DNA of 64,000 nucleotides from Weeksellaceae bacterium (GTDB lineage Bacteria > Bacteroidota > Bacteroidia > Flavobacteriales > Weeksellaceae): assembly GCA_019459455.1 (NCBI GenBank), contig JAIBEX010000021.1:345576-409575 (forward strand). Reading direction: 5' to 3'. The notes beneath the pieces were generated by a model. The model did not search any database and was not told where the DNA came from. It saw nothing but the letters and a program-made list of their open reading frames with translations. The position numbers and the translations under genes were made by a program. Below are positions 27,628 to 37,035 of the stretch, piece by piece; position 1 is the first letter of the stretch; the number at the start of each line of letters is the position of its first letter.

Positions 27628-29703
27628 TTATTTTCTGATTACTTTTTTGGTAACGTTTCCGCTTTCTGTTTTGATGTTAATCAGATACACGCCCTTCGGC
27701 AACGATCTCATGTCAATCATCTGAGTACCTCTGGCTTTCACATTTACAATCAGTTTTCCGCTCATATCGTGCATGGTAATATTATCTGCTTTCAGCGGAA
27801 TTACGACGGTCACGTAATCATCTGTAGCAGTAGGATAAACTGCGACAGCGTCTTTTGGATCAACGTTGGTTACAGAAAGCTGGTTGGTGGCTGTAAAATC
27901 GTAACCCGTAACAATTAAAGCGTAATTTTGCGGAGCCGGTGTCCCAGCATCATTCACCAGTGTACCTTTGTTGCTTACCTCAATTCTGTACTGTCTCCCA
28001 CCCACCGGAGATTCTAGCAGAACCTGTTCAATATTATCCACAACATTATCGCCTTTGGTAGCGGCTGCCATGGGATCCAGAGCGTTCAACTTCCATGGGT
28101 AGGTCACTTCATTGGTGACCATATCGATGATCTTTAAATCAAAATCATTGATAAGTCTGGGCGTGCGGTTTTGCCACATATCGTTACTGTTGGTAAACGG
28201 AACACCTTCCGGGTCCACCCAAGAGATTGTCGCTTTGATAGGAGCGCCTGCCTGAGCTACTACCGTCCGGTTATATGGAGTTCCGGAAGTCATAAGATTT
28301 CTTAGAACTGTATTTTTATTCGCAGCATTGTCAATCAGGACCTGGGCACCTTTCGTTGCATCAGCAAATCCCCACCCAAACCAAGCATCAGGACCTGGAT
28401 TGGAACCGGCTTCATTTGTGGAATGCGTCAGCAATGCCTTGATTTCATCAGCTTTAAACATAAAGGAGGCATTTCCGGAAAGGTTCCTTTTGATATGGGT
28501 TAAAGCACCCGCAATGCCACTAATTACCGGCGCAGAGTAGGACGTCCCCTGGCCGGAAGTAGAAACTGAATTATACGTTGTTGCGTTGACATATGTTGGC
28601 ATAACCATAGAAACTCCGGTCGCCGCAATGTCAGGTTTGATGGCGCCGTCTTTTCTTGGACCTGCGCTGCTGAAACCAGCTTTCACGACGTCGGATGGCT
28701 GTGTATAAACGTTTCCAATCGTTGTAAGTCTGTTTGTAGCACCAACAATGATTACGTTTTTACCCACTGACCCCCAACCGATACAGTTAAAACCGCCGCT
28801 ACAGTTGTTTGGTGGAATTATGTCTGTAGAAGTGAACGGCACCCAACTTCCGTTGATAAATTTGAAGGCATTCGTCATAGAGCCGTTAGGTCCGTCTCCG
28901 AAGTAATTTCCTGCAGATTTTACTACAATCTGGTTTTGATTATCATATACAATGGCATCATAGGAAGCGTCATTACTAACATAGGCGCCGGACCAGGTAT
29001 CAGTAGGCGAAAGTAAATAGTCACCCTCCCAATACCAGTTTGCCCCATCTGCTCTCCAGCCGCGTACAATACCGTAGGAATGATTGGAAATATTGGCATT
29101 TGGCGATGCTGCAAGTTTTTGATAGTTTGTACCCTGAGGGGTTGTACTGAAGGAATAGCTGTTAATCTGTACTTTCTTTATCACACCGATGTCCTGTGTA
29201 TTCGCAATACCTTCTGACCCAATGATTCCCGCCACATTTGTCGCGTGGAAATTGTAACCTACCGTTCCAAGCTCCAAATCAAAAACACGGGGTGGCACGG
29301 GTGGAACTCCTGCTGCGGTCGCACCAAAGTCCACATGTTTATCGAATACGCGTCCGCCGTCCATAACCATGATGTTCTGACCAAGGCCATCTATCATTTG
29401 TCCGTTAAGACCTGTTAAGGTGCCGTTTTGAAGCGCAACGACGTTTGCGGCTCGGTTAGCAGCCAGGTCATCCGTTTGCCAAAAATAAGGACGGTCCCCA
29501 ATGAACCCCGCCACTTTGGCCTTCATCTCATTGATCTCCTCTTCGGTAAATTGATCCCTGCCCTGTTTAGAAATATAATTTTCTATTTTCCGCTGATTTT
29601 CAACTTTTTCTCTCTCAAGCCTTAAAGATAATTTATCCTGCTTTTGGGCGCTCATCATTGAAAACATCCCAAAGCCTAATAAAAATAATACTGCTTTATT
29701 CAT
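27628..29703 (-). CDS. S8 family serine peptidase with T9SS type A sorting domain
   Basis: This 691-residue protein has a signal peptide (about 1-19, MMSAQ) and a subtilisin fold. The catalytic Asp115 is in IMVMDGG, His153 in NFHATNVAG, the oxyanion Asn in SAGNYFG and Ser388 in GTSYSAP. A jelly-roll-like P domain follows, then a C-terminal sorting domain (VYPTATDDYVTV to GNVTKKVIRK) that sends it through the type IX system to the surface or medium. That domain is clearly more divergent than those of the 41521-58198 array. It is a single gene with its own terminator. Confidence 0.93.
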   Translation of the reverse strand: MNKAVLFLLGFGMFSMMSAQKQDKLSLRLEREKVENQRKIENYISKQGRDQFTEEEINEMKAKVAGFIGDRPYFWQTDDLAANRAANVVALQNGTLTGLNGQMIDGLGQNIMVMDGGRVFDKHVDFGATAAGVPPVPPRVFDLELGTVGYNFHATNVAGIIGSEGIANTQDIGVIKKVQINSYSFSTTPQGTNYQKLAASPNANISNHSYGIVRGWRADGANWYWEGDYLLSPTDTWSGAYVSNDASYDAIVYDNQNQIVVKSAGNYFGDGPNGSMTNAFKFINGSWVPFTSTDIIPPNNCSGGFNCIGWGSVGKNVIIVGATNRLTTIGNVYTQPSDVVKAGFSSAGPRKDGAIKPDIAATGVSMVMPTYVNATTYNSVSTSGQGTSYSAPVISGIAGALTHIKRNLSGNASFMFKADEIKALLTHSTNEAGSNPGPDAWFGWGFADATKGAQVLIDNAANKNTVLRNLMTSGTPYNRTVVAQAGAPIKATISWVDPEGVPFTNSNDMWQNRTPRLINDFDLKIIDMVTNEVTYPWKLNALDPMAAATKGDNVVDNIEQVLLESPVGGRQYRIEVSNKGTLVNDAGTPAPQNYALIVTGYDFTATNQLSVTNVDPKDAVAVYPTATDDYVTVVIPLKADNITMHDMSGKLIVNVKARGTQMIDMRSLPKGVYLINIKTESGNVTKKVIRK

Positions 29704-29743
29704 TTTATTTCTTATTTGTTTAATTATTAAATTATTAAGGTCA

Positions 29744-29751
29744 CAAATATA
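29744..29751 (-). promoter_or_regulatory. Possible -7 element of the subtilase gene
   Basis: TATATTTG on the minus strand fits TAnnTTTG and lies 40 bases upstream of the ATG. A TTG at correct spacing is not seen. Confidence 0.4.
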
Positions 29752-29791
29752 ATAATAATTCGCAATTTAAAATTACGAATAAAAAAATGAA

Positions 29792-29855
29792 AGCCGACTA
29801 TTTTAAGGAAGCTATTTCCTTTAAGTCAACATTTAAATTCTAAATGTTTTCGGCT
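29792..29855. other. Possible three-way-junction structure in the subtilase-dnaE gap
   Basis: The 502 bases between 29704 and 30205 carry no gene. Within them, AGCC (29792-29795) pairs with GGCT (29852-29855), GACT (29796-29799) with AGTC (29824-29827) enclosing an AAGGAA/TTCCTT hairpin, and AACATTTA (29828-29835) with TAAATGTT (29841-29848). The stems abut with only three junction bases. This could be a small RNA, a regulatory site or chance in an AT-rich gap. The rest of the gap shows nothing I can name apart from the promoter element and repeat listed separately. Confidence 0.3.
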
Positions 29856-30163
29856 CATTTTAATACTGAATTCCAATCAACTCTCTCTAAGTCAACCAAT
29901 CTACTAAAACGTTCTTATTTTCAAAAGTGCATTAATCACTTTAATGATTCCCGATGACAGTCAGTTAACAGAACAACTAAATACGTGATGAAACTGATGC
30001 ATTTATAACCATTTTAATGCCAGTTATTAATAAAAAATTGGGTCAGAGTCGGAACCGTCGTATTGGCGCGAGGTTTCTCCATTTTGAGGCTTTCCCGGAA
30101 CAATAATTTTCTTATCAATATCGATTTGTTATGGTTAAGATTCTTAGATACCGAACTTTTTTC

Positions 30164-30185
30164 TAAAGTAATTTTAAAGTAATTT
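30164..30185. repeat. Tandem 11-base direct repeat before dnaE
   Basis: TAAAGTAATTT occurs twice head to tail, ending 20 bases before the dnaE ATG. It may be a regulator site or a replication slip; no promoter consensus fits better nearby. Confidence 0.5.
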
Positions 30186-30205
30186 TACCGAAATTCTTAC
30201 TCAAA

Positions 30206-33200
30206 ATGTATTTGATTTTCGATACCGAAACCACCGGTTTACCCAAAAATTTCAACGCACCGCTCACAGATTCAGACAACTGGCCCCGCATGGTTCAGAT
30301 CGCTTGGCAGTTGCACGACCGGGAGGGAAACTTAATTGAAAATCAGGATTATATCATTAAGCCCGAAGGGTATGACATACCGTTCAACGCAACCAGAATT
30401 CATGGAATTTCTACAAAGATGGCTAAGGAAGAAGGTCGTAATCTTGCAGAAGTCCTTTTAGAATTTAAGGAAGTCCTCAAGAAAGCCCAGGTCGTGGCCG
30501 GACACAATATTGATTTCGATTATAAAATCGCCGGTGCCGAATGCCACCGTATGGAAATGGACAATACACTGGAAAAAATTCCGTCCGCAGATACCATGGA
30601 GCTAGGAACAGAATTCTGCCAACTCGGTGGTGGAAAGAACGGCAGATATAAATCCCCGAAACTGGAAGAACTGTATGAAAAATTATATGGCGATAAGTTC
30701 GATGAAGCCCATAATGCCGCTGCCGACGTAAATGCCACTGCGCAGGTTTTCTTTGAAATGATCCGGATTGGAATCATTCCCGCAGCGAAACTCCTAATCT
30801 CTGAATCTGAATTGGATAGCTTTATTGGCAAGCACCCGCATCCAATTCAGCCTTTCGGCATTATCATAAGAAGGCAGGTGGCCGCATCCAAAAAGAAGAA
30901 AAAAGTGGATTTTGGCGACTCAGATGAGGTGGAAATCGGCGACTATTTCAATTTTCACAACCACAGTATTTACTCTTCACTCCAGTCTTCTACAGGTATA
31001 CCGGATCTTATTAATAAGGCGCTCCACAACAATTTTCCGGCCGTTGGTCTTGTTGATTTTGGTAATATGATGGGTGCATTTAAATTTGTGTCCGAAGTGG
31101 AGAAAGCCAACGGAAATATCAAAAAAGCGTGGCAGGAATACTCAGAAAAGAAACAGAAAGCTAAAGAAGAAAATACCGCTTATACAGAGGCCGAACCCCG
31201 TAAAGAGGAACTGGTGCCGGTCATCGGGTGCGAATTTTACATTTCAGAGCGGCCGGAGCAGAAACAGTTTACAAAGGATGATCCGGACCGCAGGACGCAT
31301 GTCGTATTGCTTGCTAAAAATTTCAGTGGGTATAAAAACCTGGCGAAACTGTCAAGTCTGGGCTATGTAAACGGATTTTATTTTGGCGTTCCGCGGATTT
31401 CAAAAAAGATGATAGCTGAGTATAAGGATGACCTTATTGCCCTTACCGCGGGAACCTACGGAGATGTCCCAAACACGGTACTTGAATTCGGGGAACAGAA
31501 AGGGGAGGAGGCCTTCAAGTGGTGGAAGGAAACTTTCGGGGATGATTTTTATGTGCAGATACAAAACCATAAGGTAGACGAAGAGGAACATTTGAATGAA
31601 GTCCTGCTGGAATTCGCTGATAAATATGAGGTGAAAATCCTGGCCCAGAATGAGACTTTCTATACCGAAAAGTCTGATGCACATATCCAAGACATCCTGT
31701 ACTGCATAAAAGACGGAGAAAAACTCACTTCGCCGGTTGGGAAAGGTTTTGGTAAAAGAAGGGGTTTGCCCTCCACAGAATTTTATATTAAAGATGCGGA
31801 TGAACTCCGGCAGGCCTTCATCCAGTTTCCGGACGCATTTGAGGCATACACCGAATTCCTACGGAAATTTGAGCCCTACACTCTGAAGCGCGATGTCCTT
31901 TTGCCCGAGTTTGATATTCCCGAGGAATTTTTAAGTGAAGAAGACCAGAACGACGGAGGAAAACGCGGCGAAAATGCCTATTTGAGGCGCCTTACGTATG
32001 AAGGAGCTGCTAAACGATATGCTGCAATTACGGATGAGATCAGGGACCGGCTGGATTTCGAACTGGAAGTGATCGCGAAAACAGGGTACCCAGGTTATTT
32101 CCTTATCGTGCAGGATTTTTGTAATGAGGCCCGAAAAATGGGTGTTTGGGTTGGTCCCGGACGGGGTTCCGCTGCCGGATCGGCCGTGGCCTACTGTACC
32201 GGAATCACGAATGTGGATCCTATTGAATATGACCTCCTTTTTGAGCGTTTCCTGAATCCTGAGCGGATTTCAATGCCGGATATCGACATTGATTTTGATG
32301 ATGAAGGACGGGACCGTATCATCAAATGGGTGGTTGACAAATACGGAAAGAACAATGTGGCTCAGATCATCACCTACTCGGTATTGGGCGGAAAGTCCGC
32401 TATTAAGGATGCAGGACGGGTGCTGGACGTTTCCATCCCGGAAACCAACAATATCGCTAAATTAATCCCCTCAACACCGGGCATGAACATTGCCAAAGCC
32501 TTCGCAAAGTTCGATAAACTGAGTGATGAGGATAAGATACTGGCGCAGGAAATGAAAGATATCCTCGCAAACCCGAAGGACGGAAGGTACGAAGTTCTGT
32601 CGGCTGCACAGAAGATGGAAGGGTGTATCCGGAACACTGGTATTCATGCTTGTGGAGTCATCATCACCCCGGAAGACATCTCCAACCTGGTGCCTATAAC
32701 AATTGCATCCAAGGATGCCGATATACTGGTCTCGCAGTTTGACAATTCGGTGGCTGAAAGCGCAGGTTTGCTTAAAATGGACTTCCTTGGTCTGCGGACC
32801 CTCACCATCATCAAGCACGCAATAAAACTCATCAGGCAGCGACACGGAATCACTATTGATCCCGACACCATTCCACTGGACGATGTGAAGACCTACCAGT
32901 TGTTCAAGGAAGGCAAGACCGTCGGGATTTTCCAGTATGAAAGCCCGGGAATGCAGAAATACATGCGCGAACTGAAGCCAACGAAGTTTGGAGACCTTAT
33001 TGCCATGAACGCCCTGTACAGACCAGGTCCGATAAAGTACATACCAAATTTCATCAACAGGAAACATGGAGTGGAAGATATTGTGTATGACCTGCCTGAA
33101 ACCGAAGAATACCTTAAGGAAACCTACGGAATCACCGTCTATCAGGAACAGGTGATGCTTCTTTCCCAAAAACTGGCGAATTTCACGAAAGGTGAAGCAG

Positions 33201-34846
33201 ATACGCTGAGAAAGGCCATGGGTAAGAAGGACCGCGCCACCCTGGACAAGATGTACCCTAAGTTTCTGGAAGGTGGGGAGAATAACAGCCTGGACGTAAA
33301 CCGCCTCAATAAAATATGGAAAGACTGGGAAGCCTTTGCCGAATACGCATTCAACAAGTCGCATTCCACCTGTTATGCGCTTATCGCGTACCAAACTGCT
33401 TATCTGAAGGCAAATTATCCTGCAGAATACATGTCCAGTGTAATGACAAACAACCTGAACAACACCAAGCAGATCACGATGTTTATGGAGGACTGTAAGA
33501 ATATGGGGGTTGATGTTCTGGGTCCGGATGTAAACGAATCCCAGTACGAATTTGCAGTGAATGATAAAGGCCAGATCCGTTTTGGATTGGGTGCCATAAA
33601 AGGAATTGGTGAGGGACCGAGTGAAGCCATAGTGCTTGCACGGAAAAAGGGACGGTTTACCAATGTTTATGATTTCTTTGAAAAAATACCGTCGGCCCAA
33701 ATGAACAAAAGGGTGGCGGAAAGTTTGGTCATTGCTGGCGCCTTCGATGAGGTGGACCACTACCACCGTGCCCAATATTTCGATATTGACAACAGCGGAA
33801 AAACCAATCTGGAAAGACTGTTGCGATACGGGCAGAGTTTCCAGGACAATATGAACGAAATTGAAAATTCACTTTTCGCCGATTTTGCCGATGAGGTGAA
33901 GATTGAACCGCCCAAAATCAATTCCGCACCGGAGTGGCCCAATATGTATATGCTGAACAAGGAAAAGGAAATCATAGGCTTCTACCTGTCCGCCCATCCG
34001 CTGGATGAATTTAAATACCAGTACCGTTTTATACAGGGGGCTTTAAGCAGGAAAAACGTCCTGGAGGGCAGGAAGGACGAAGAAATTCCGACGCTGGAAA
34101 AAGTGGAAATTCCGGTAGAGATTGATGCCGATGAAGAAACAGACGAAGTGATTGACCTCATTATTGACGAAGAGGGTGAAATGGTAGAGGAAGAGACCAA
34201 AAATGCTGAAGCCAAAGGGAATTTTAACTTCCTGAATCTGGATGAGATCGATGCGTTCCGCGACCGGAACTTCGGTCCGGAACAGGTGAGGCTTTTTGAG
34301 GAGATCAAGGATTACAAGGAAAAACAGAAATTCAACGCCAATTCCAAAGAATACATGGTAGCAGGTCTGGTTACGGAATACACGGTTCGCGACGGGAAAA
34401 ACAGCGGGGAGAAAATTGCTTTTATCACCCTTGAAGATTATTCGGGCAGCTATTCGTTCCGTCTCGGGGACCGGGATTATCTGCGTTTAAGGGACAAGAT
34501 CGATGTCCAGCGCTTCCTTATCTTTAAACTCAGATTCTCTATTTCCAAGGACGGAAGGGTGTTTGTGAACGTAACCGATGTAGCGGAACTGAAGGAAGCT
34601 TTTGAGCAGTTTGCGAAGAGCATGACCGTTGTGGTGGATATCAATGACCTTCGCAGAGAGGATCTGCTTTTCTTCAAAGAGAATTTTACGGCCAACCAAG
34701 GAGACAAAAAACTGAGTTTTTATGTAAAAAATCCCGAGGACGAAAGCCATATTGAGGTCCTGAGCCTGCAAACAAACGTGGAAGTAAATGGCAACCTTCT
34801 GGAAATTTTTAATGAGATGCAGAAGTATGAGATATTTCTGAATTAA
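30206..34846 (+). CDS. dnaE: DNA polymerase III alpha subunit fused to a DnaQ-like exonuclease
   Basis: This 1546-residue replicative polymerase begins with a DEDDh 3'-5' exonuclease (about 1-195): FDTETTG, then AGHNIDFD, then EAHNAAADV. A PHP domain follows from about 249 (NFHNHSIYSSL), then the polymerase core with GPGRGSAAGS near 652 and the catalytic aspartates in PDIDIDFDDEGRD near 690. Tandem HhH and OB-fold regions complete it. Proofreading and synthesis are thus on one chain, whereas E. coli uses separate DnaQ and DnaE. An acidic insert (about 1315-1335) precedes the OB fold. A hairpin terminator follows the stop. Confidence 0.96.
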   Translation: MYLIFDTETTGLPKNFNAPLTDSDNWPRMVQIAWQLHDREGNLIENQDYIIKPEGYDIPFNATRIHGISTKMAKEEGRNLAEVLLEFKEVLKKAQVVAGHNIDFDYKIAGAECHRMEMDNTLEKIPSADTMELGTEFCQLGGGKNGRYKSPKLEELYEKLYGDKFDEAHNAAADVNATAQVFFEMIRIGIIPAAKLLISESELDSFIGKHPHPIQPFGIIIRRQVAASKKKKKVDFGDSDEVEIGDYFNFHNHSIYSSLQSSTGIPDLINKALHNNFPAVGLVDFGNMMGAFKFVSEVEKANGNIKKAWQEYSEKKQKAKEENTAYTEAEPRKEELVPVIGCEFYISERPEQKQFTKDDPDRRTHVVLLAKNFSGYKNLAKLSSLGYVNGFYFGVPRISKKMIAEYKDDLIALTAGTYGDVPNTVLEFGEQKGEEAFKWWKETFGDDFYVQIQNHKVDEEEHLNEVLLEFADKYEVKILAQNETFYTEKSDAHIQDILYCIKDGEKLTSPVGKGFGKRRGLPSTEFYIKDADELRQAFIQFPDAFEAYTEFLRKFEPYTLKRDVLLPEFDIPEEFLSEEDQNDGGKRGENAYLRRLTYEGAAKRYAAITDEIRDRLDFELEVIAKTGYPGYFLIVQDFCNEARKMGVWVGPGRGSAAGSAVAYCTGITNVDPIEYDLLFERFLNPERISMPDIDIDFDDEGRDRIIKWVVDKYGKNNVAQIITYSVLGGKSAIKDAGRVLDVSIPETNNIAKLIPSTPGMNIAKAFAKFDKLSDEDKILAQEMKDILANPKDGRYEVLSAAQKMEGCIRNTGIHACGVIITPEDISNLVPITIASKDADILVSQFDNSVAESAGLLKMDFLGLRTLTIIKHAIKLIRQRHGITIDPDTIPLDDVKTYQLFKEGKTVGIFQYESPGMQKYMRELKPTKFGDLIAMNALYRPGPIKYIPNFINRKHGVEDIVYDLPETEEYLKETYGITVYQEQVMLLSQKLANFTKGEADTLRKAMGKKDRATLDKMYPKFLEGGENNSLDVNRLNKIWKDWEAFAEYAFNKSHSTCYALIAYQTAYLKANYPAEYMSSVMTNNLNNTKQITMFMEDCKNMGVDVLGPDVNESQYEFAVNDKGQIRFGLGAIKGIGEGPSEAIVLARKKGRFTNVYDFFEKIPSAQMNKRVAESLVIAGAFDEVDHYHRAQYFDIDNSGKTNLERLLRYGQSFQDNMNEIENSLFADFADEVKIEPPKINSAPEWPNMYMLNKEKEIIGFYLSAHPLDEFKYQYRFIQGALSRKNVLEGRKDEEIPTLEKVEIPVEIDADEETDEVIDLIIDEEGEMVEEETKNAEAKGNFNFLNLDEIDAFRDRNFGPEQVRLFEEIKDYKEKQKFNANSKEYMVAGLVTEYTVRDGKNSGEKIAFITLEDYSGSYSFRLGDRDYLRLRDKIDVQRFLIFKLRFSISKDGRVFVNVTDVAELKEAFEQFAKSMTVVVDINDLRREDLLFFKENFTANQGDKKLSFYVKNPEDESHIEVLSLQTNVEVNGNLLEIFNEMQKYEIFLN

Positions 34847-34873
34847 CACCAAAATATTTTATTCATCTTGTAG

Positions 34874-34894
34874 AGCAGTGGGTTTCCCGCTGCT
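34874..34894 (+). terminator. Terminator after dnaE
   Basis: AGCAGTGGG and CCCGCTGCT pair (one G-T wobble) around a TTT loop, followed by a run of T. Confidence 0.8.
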
Positions 34895-35029
34895 TTTTTT
34901 ATATAAGTGCCCTCCAAGACTTGCCCGCATCTTTAATATATCGGTTTTAAATTTTTTTAGATCCTTGCAACTTTTATCTCCTTGGGCACTAAACCATTCA
35001 TAAAATCTATAACTGTTTGTTGTAAAAAC

Positions 35030-35073
35030 TTGGAAACTAATTTGGTTTATAAGTTTCCAATGTTGTACATTTG
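35030..35073 (+). promoter_or_regulatory. Efflux operon 1 promoter with inverted-repeat operator
   Basis: TTG (35042-35044), 21 bases and TACATTTG (35066-35073) form the promoter. A perfect inverted repeat, TTGGAAACT (35030-35038) and AGTTTCCAA (35052-35060), brackets the TTG element. Placement at the head of a tetR-led operon suggests autoregulation by that TetR protein. The 13-base spacer is longer than in most TetR operators, so two dimers or another regulator are possible. Confidence 0.55.
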
Positions 35074-35091
35074 CCCCCTCAAATCATTGTA

Positions 35092-35688
35092 ATGGATAAA
35101 AAATTTCTTGAAAAAGTGGTGGACCTTTTCATCGACAACGGTGCCAAGACGCTCACCATGGACGATATTGCCAAAGAATTTGGCATGTCCAAGAAGACGC
35201 TGTACCAGCGGTATGCAAATAAGGAAGCACTTCTGGAGGACGTACTCCAGTTCAAGCTTAAAGAGATTATCGAGAAACTGAATGAACTGGATATCCGGAT
35301 CGAAAATGCGGTAGACCGGATGTTCTGCCGTGATGAGCAGATTGAAAAAGCGGCGCAGTCCAACAATTCCATCCTGATCAGGCAGCTCATCAAATATTAC
35401 CCTGCCATTTTCATCAAACATATGACGGAGTTCTGCGAAAGTTTTACCGAAGTTCTCATCCACAACATTGGGCGAGGAAGGGATCAGGGTTATTACCGGA
35501 CAGACTTTGATGCAAAAATCTATGCGAAGCTATTTTTCCAAATGGTCATGTCATACGACCATTCGCCCTTCCTGGATACGGACAGGCCAGACAGGACACA
35601 TTACAACAACGAGGTGCTCATGTTTTATATGAATGCCATTACGACAGAAAAAGGAAAGGAACACTTAAAAAAGTATAATAATTTATAA
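35092..35688 (+). CDS. TetR family regulator of efflux operon 1
   Basis: This 198-residue protein has a TetR helix-turn-helix near residues 15-50 (KTLTMDDIAKEFGMSKKTLYQRYANK), followed by a helical ligand-binding domain. ATG 35092 is the only good start; it follows the promoter by 18 bases. It heads an operon with a TolC-like channel, an adaptor and an RND pump, so it most likely represses that operon until a pump substrate binds. It is clearly paralogous to the regulator at 58375: both share KTLTMDD, MFCRD and MNAITTEKGKE segments. Confidence 0.93.
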   Translation: MDKKFLEKVVDLFIDNGAKTLTMDDIAKEFGMSKKTLYQRYANKEALLEDVLQFKLKEIIEKLNELDIRIENAVDRMFCRDEQIEKAAQSNNSILIRQLIKYYPAIFIKHMTEFCESFTEVLIHNIGRGRDQGYYRTDFDAKIYAKLFFQMVMSYDHSPFLDTDRPDRTHYNNEVLMFYMNAITTEKGKEHLKKYNNL

Positions 35689-35690
35689 TA

Positions 35691-37028
35691 ATGAAGAAAT
35701 TAATTTTTGGCTTTATGCTGTGCGGAGGATTCTTCCACAGTCAGGAAGCGAGAGTGCTTACGCTGCCGGAGGCGATTTCCTACGCACTGGAAAATAAAGC
35801 GGAGGCGGAAAAGGCACGTTTGAATATTAGAAAGGGAGACGCCCAGATTGCAGAAGTGAAATCCAACGCCTATCCTAACATCAGTTTCAACAGCTCAACA
35901 ACCTACAACCCTTTGTTACAGGAATCCGTTTTGCCCGGTGAGATATTTGGTGCACCGGGACAGCAGGTGAAGGTGGCTTTCGGACAAAAATGGTCTTCGA
36001 GCAATATGGTTCAGTTTACCCAGAACCTCTTCAATCAGTCGGTTTTTGTAGGTCTGAAAGCAGCAAAATCGACCAAAGAATTCTATCTTATTAATGCAGC
36101 GCTGACTGAAGAACAGATTATAGAAAAAGTGGCAAACGCTTATTTTCAGGTATATCAGGCAGATCAAATGCTTCAGAATGCCAAGAGCAATCTCGCCATT
36201 ACAAACCAGACCATTAAAGTCATAAAAGGCCTGTACGATGCAGGTCTGGCAAGGAAAATTGACTACGACAGGGTAGTGGTAGCGCGCAATAATGTCAGTT
36301 CGGGAGTTAAGCAGATTGAAAATACAGTGGATTTATCCGAAAATGCACTAAAGTTCATGATTGGAATGCCGATGGCGGAAGAGATTATGCTACCGGAGCA
36401 GACTTTTGAACCTGCGTTGCTGCCGGACCGTTCGGCAAACTTTACAGACAGAACTGAAGTGAAACTGATGAACAAACAAATAGAATTGCTGGAGTGGCAG
36501 AAAAAAGCAACCGAAGCGGAATTTTATCCAACAGCGGCGCTGTCTGCAAACTACGGTTTCCTGGGACAGGGTGGCAAAATGCCCTGGTGGAACGGTAAAG
36601 AAAATGGAGTGTACTGGTCAGATATGGCCTCCATTGGTCTGAATGTAAGGGTGCCAATTTTCAATGGCTTTGCCACAAAATCCAGGGTCGAACTTAACAG
36701 GATTGAAATTGAAAAAGCCCGGGCCGACCTTAGGGAAACAGAACTTGGTCTTGATCTTCAGCATAAAAATGCAGTTACCGAACTGGAAAATAACATGACG
36801 ATGATTACGATGCAGGAGGAAAATGTAACGCTCGCTGAAAGTGTGCTTTCAAATACGAGAAGCAACTATCAGCATGGTCTGGCGACATTGAATGACATTC
36901 TGGATGCAGAGCGTGACCTGACCGAAGCGAAAAACAATCTTACAAAAGCTAAACTCGACTATAAACTTGCAGAAATTGACCTGCTTAAGTCGCAGGGAAA
37001 ACTCAGAACATTAAACGATATCAATTAA
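35691..37028 (+). CDS. TolC family outer-membrane efflux channel (operon 1)
   Basis: This 445-residue protein has a signal peptide (about 1-17, GFFHSQ) and two OEP repeats with long coiled-coil helices and a VPIFNGF motif at the start of the second barrel part, as in TolC. It forms the trimeric exit duct for the pump encoded downstream. The gene starts two bases after the tetR stop, so it is in the same transcript. It resembles the channel at 58980 in layout. Confidence 0.92.
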   Translation: MKKLIFGFMLCGGFFHSQEARVLTLPEAISYALENKAEAEKARLNIRKGDAQIAEVKSNAYPNISFNSSTTYNPLLQESVLPGEIFGAPGQQVKVAFGQKWSSSNMVQFTQNLFNQSVFVGLKAAKSTKEFYLINAALTEEQIIEKVANAYFQVYQADQMLQNAKSNLAITNQTIKVIKGLYDAGLARKIDYDRVVVARNNVSSGVKQIENTVDLSENALKFMIGMPMAEEIMLPEQTFEPALLPDRSANFTDRTEVKLMNKQIELLEWQKKATEAEFYPTAALSANYGFLGQGGKMPWWNGKENGVYWSDMASIGLNVRVPIFNGFATKSRVELNRIEIEKARADLRETELGLDLQHKNAVTELENNMTMITMQEENVTLAESVLSNTRSNYQHGLATLNDILDAERDLTEAKNNLTKAKLDYKLAEIDLLKSQGKLRTLNDIN

Positions 37029-37035
37029 TAAGACT

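Noticed and set aside
32471-33775. Long open frame (434 codons) on the minus strand inside dnaE
   Set aside because: It is fully antisense to strongly conserved polymerase codons, has no recognisable domain and no promoter; a shadow of codon bias.
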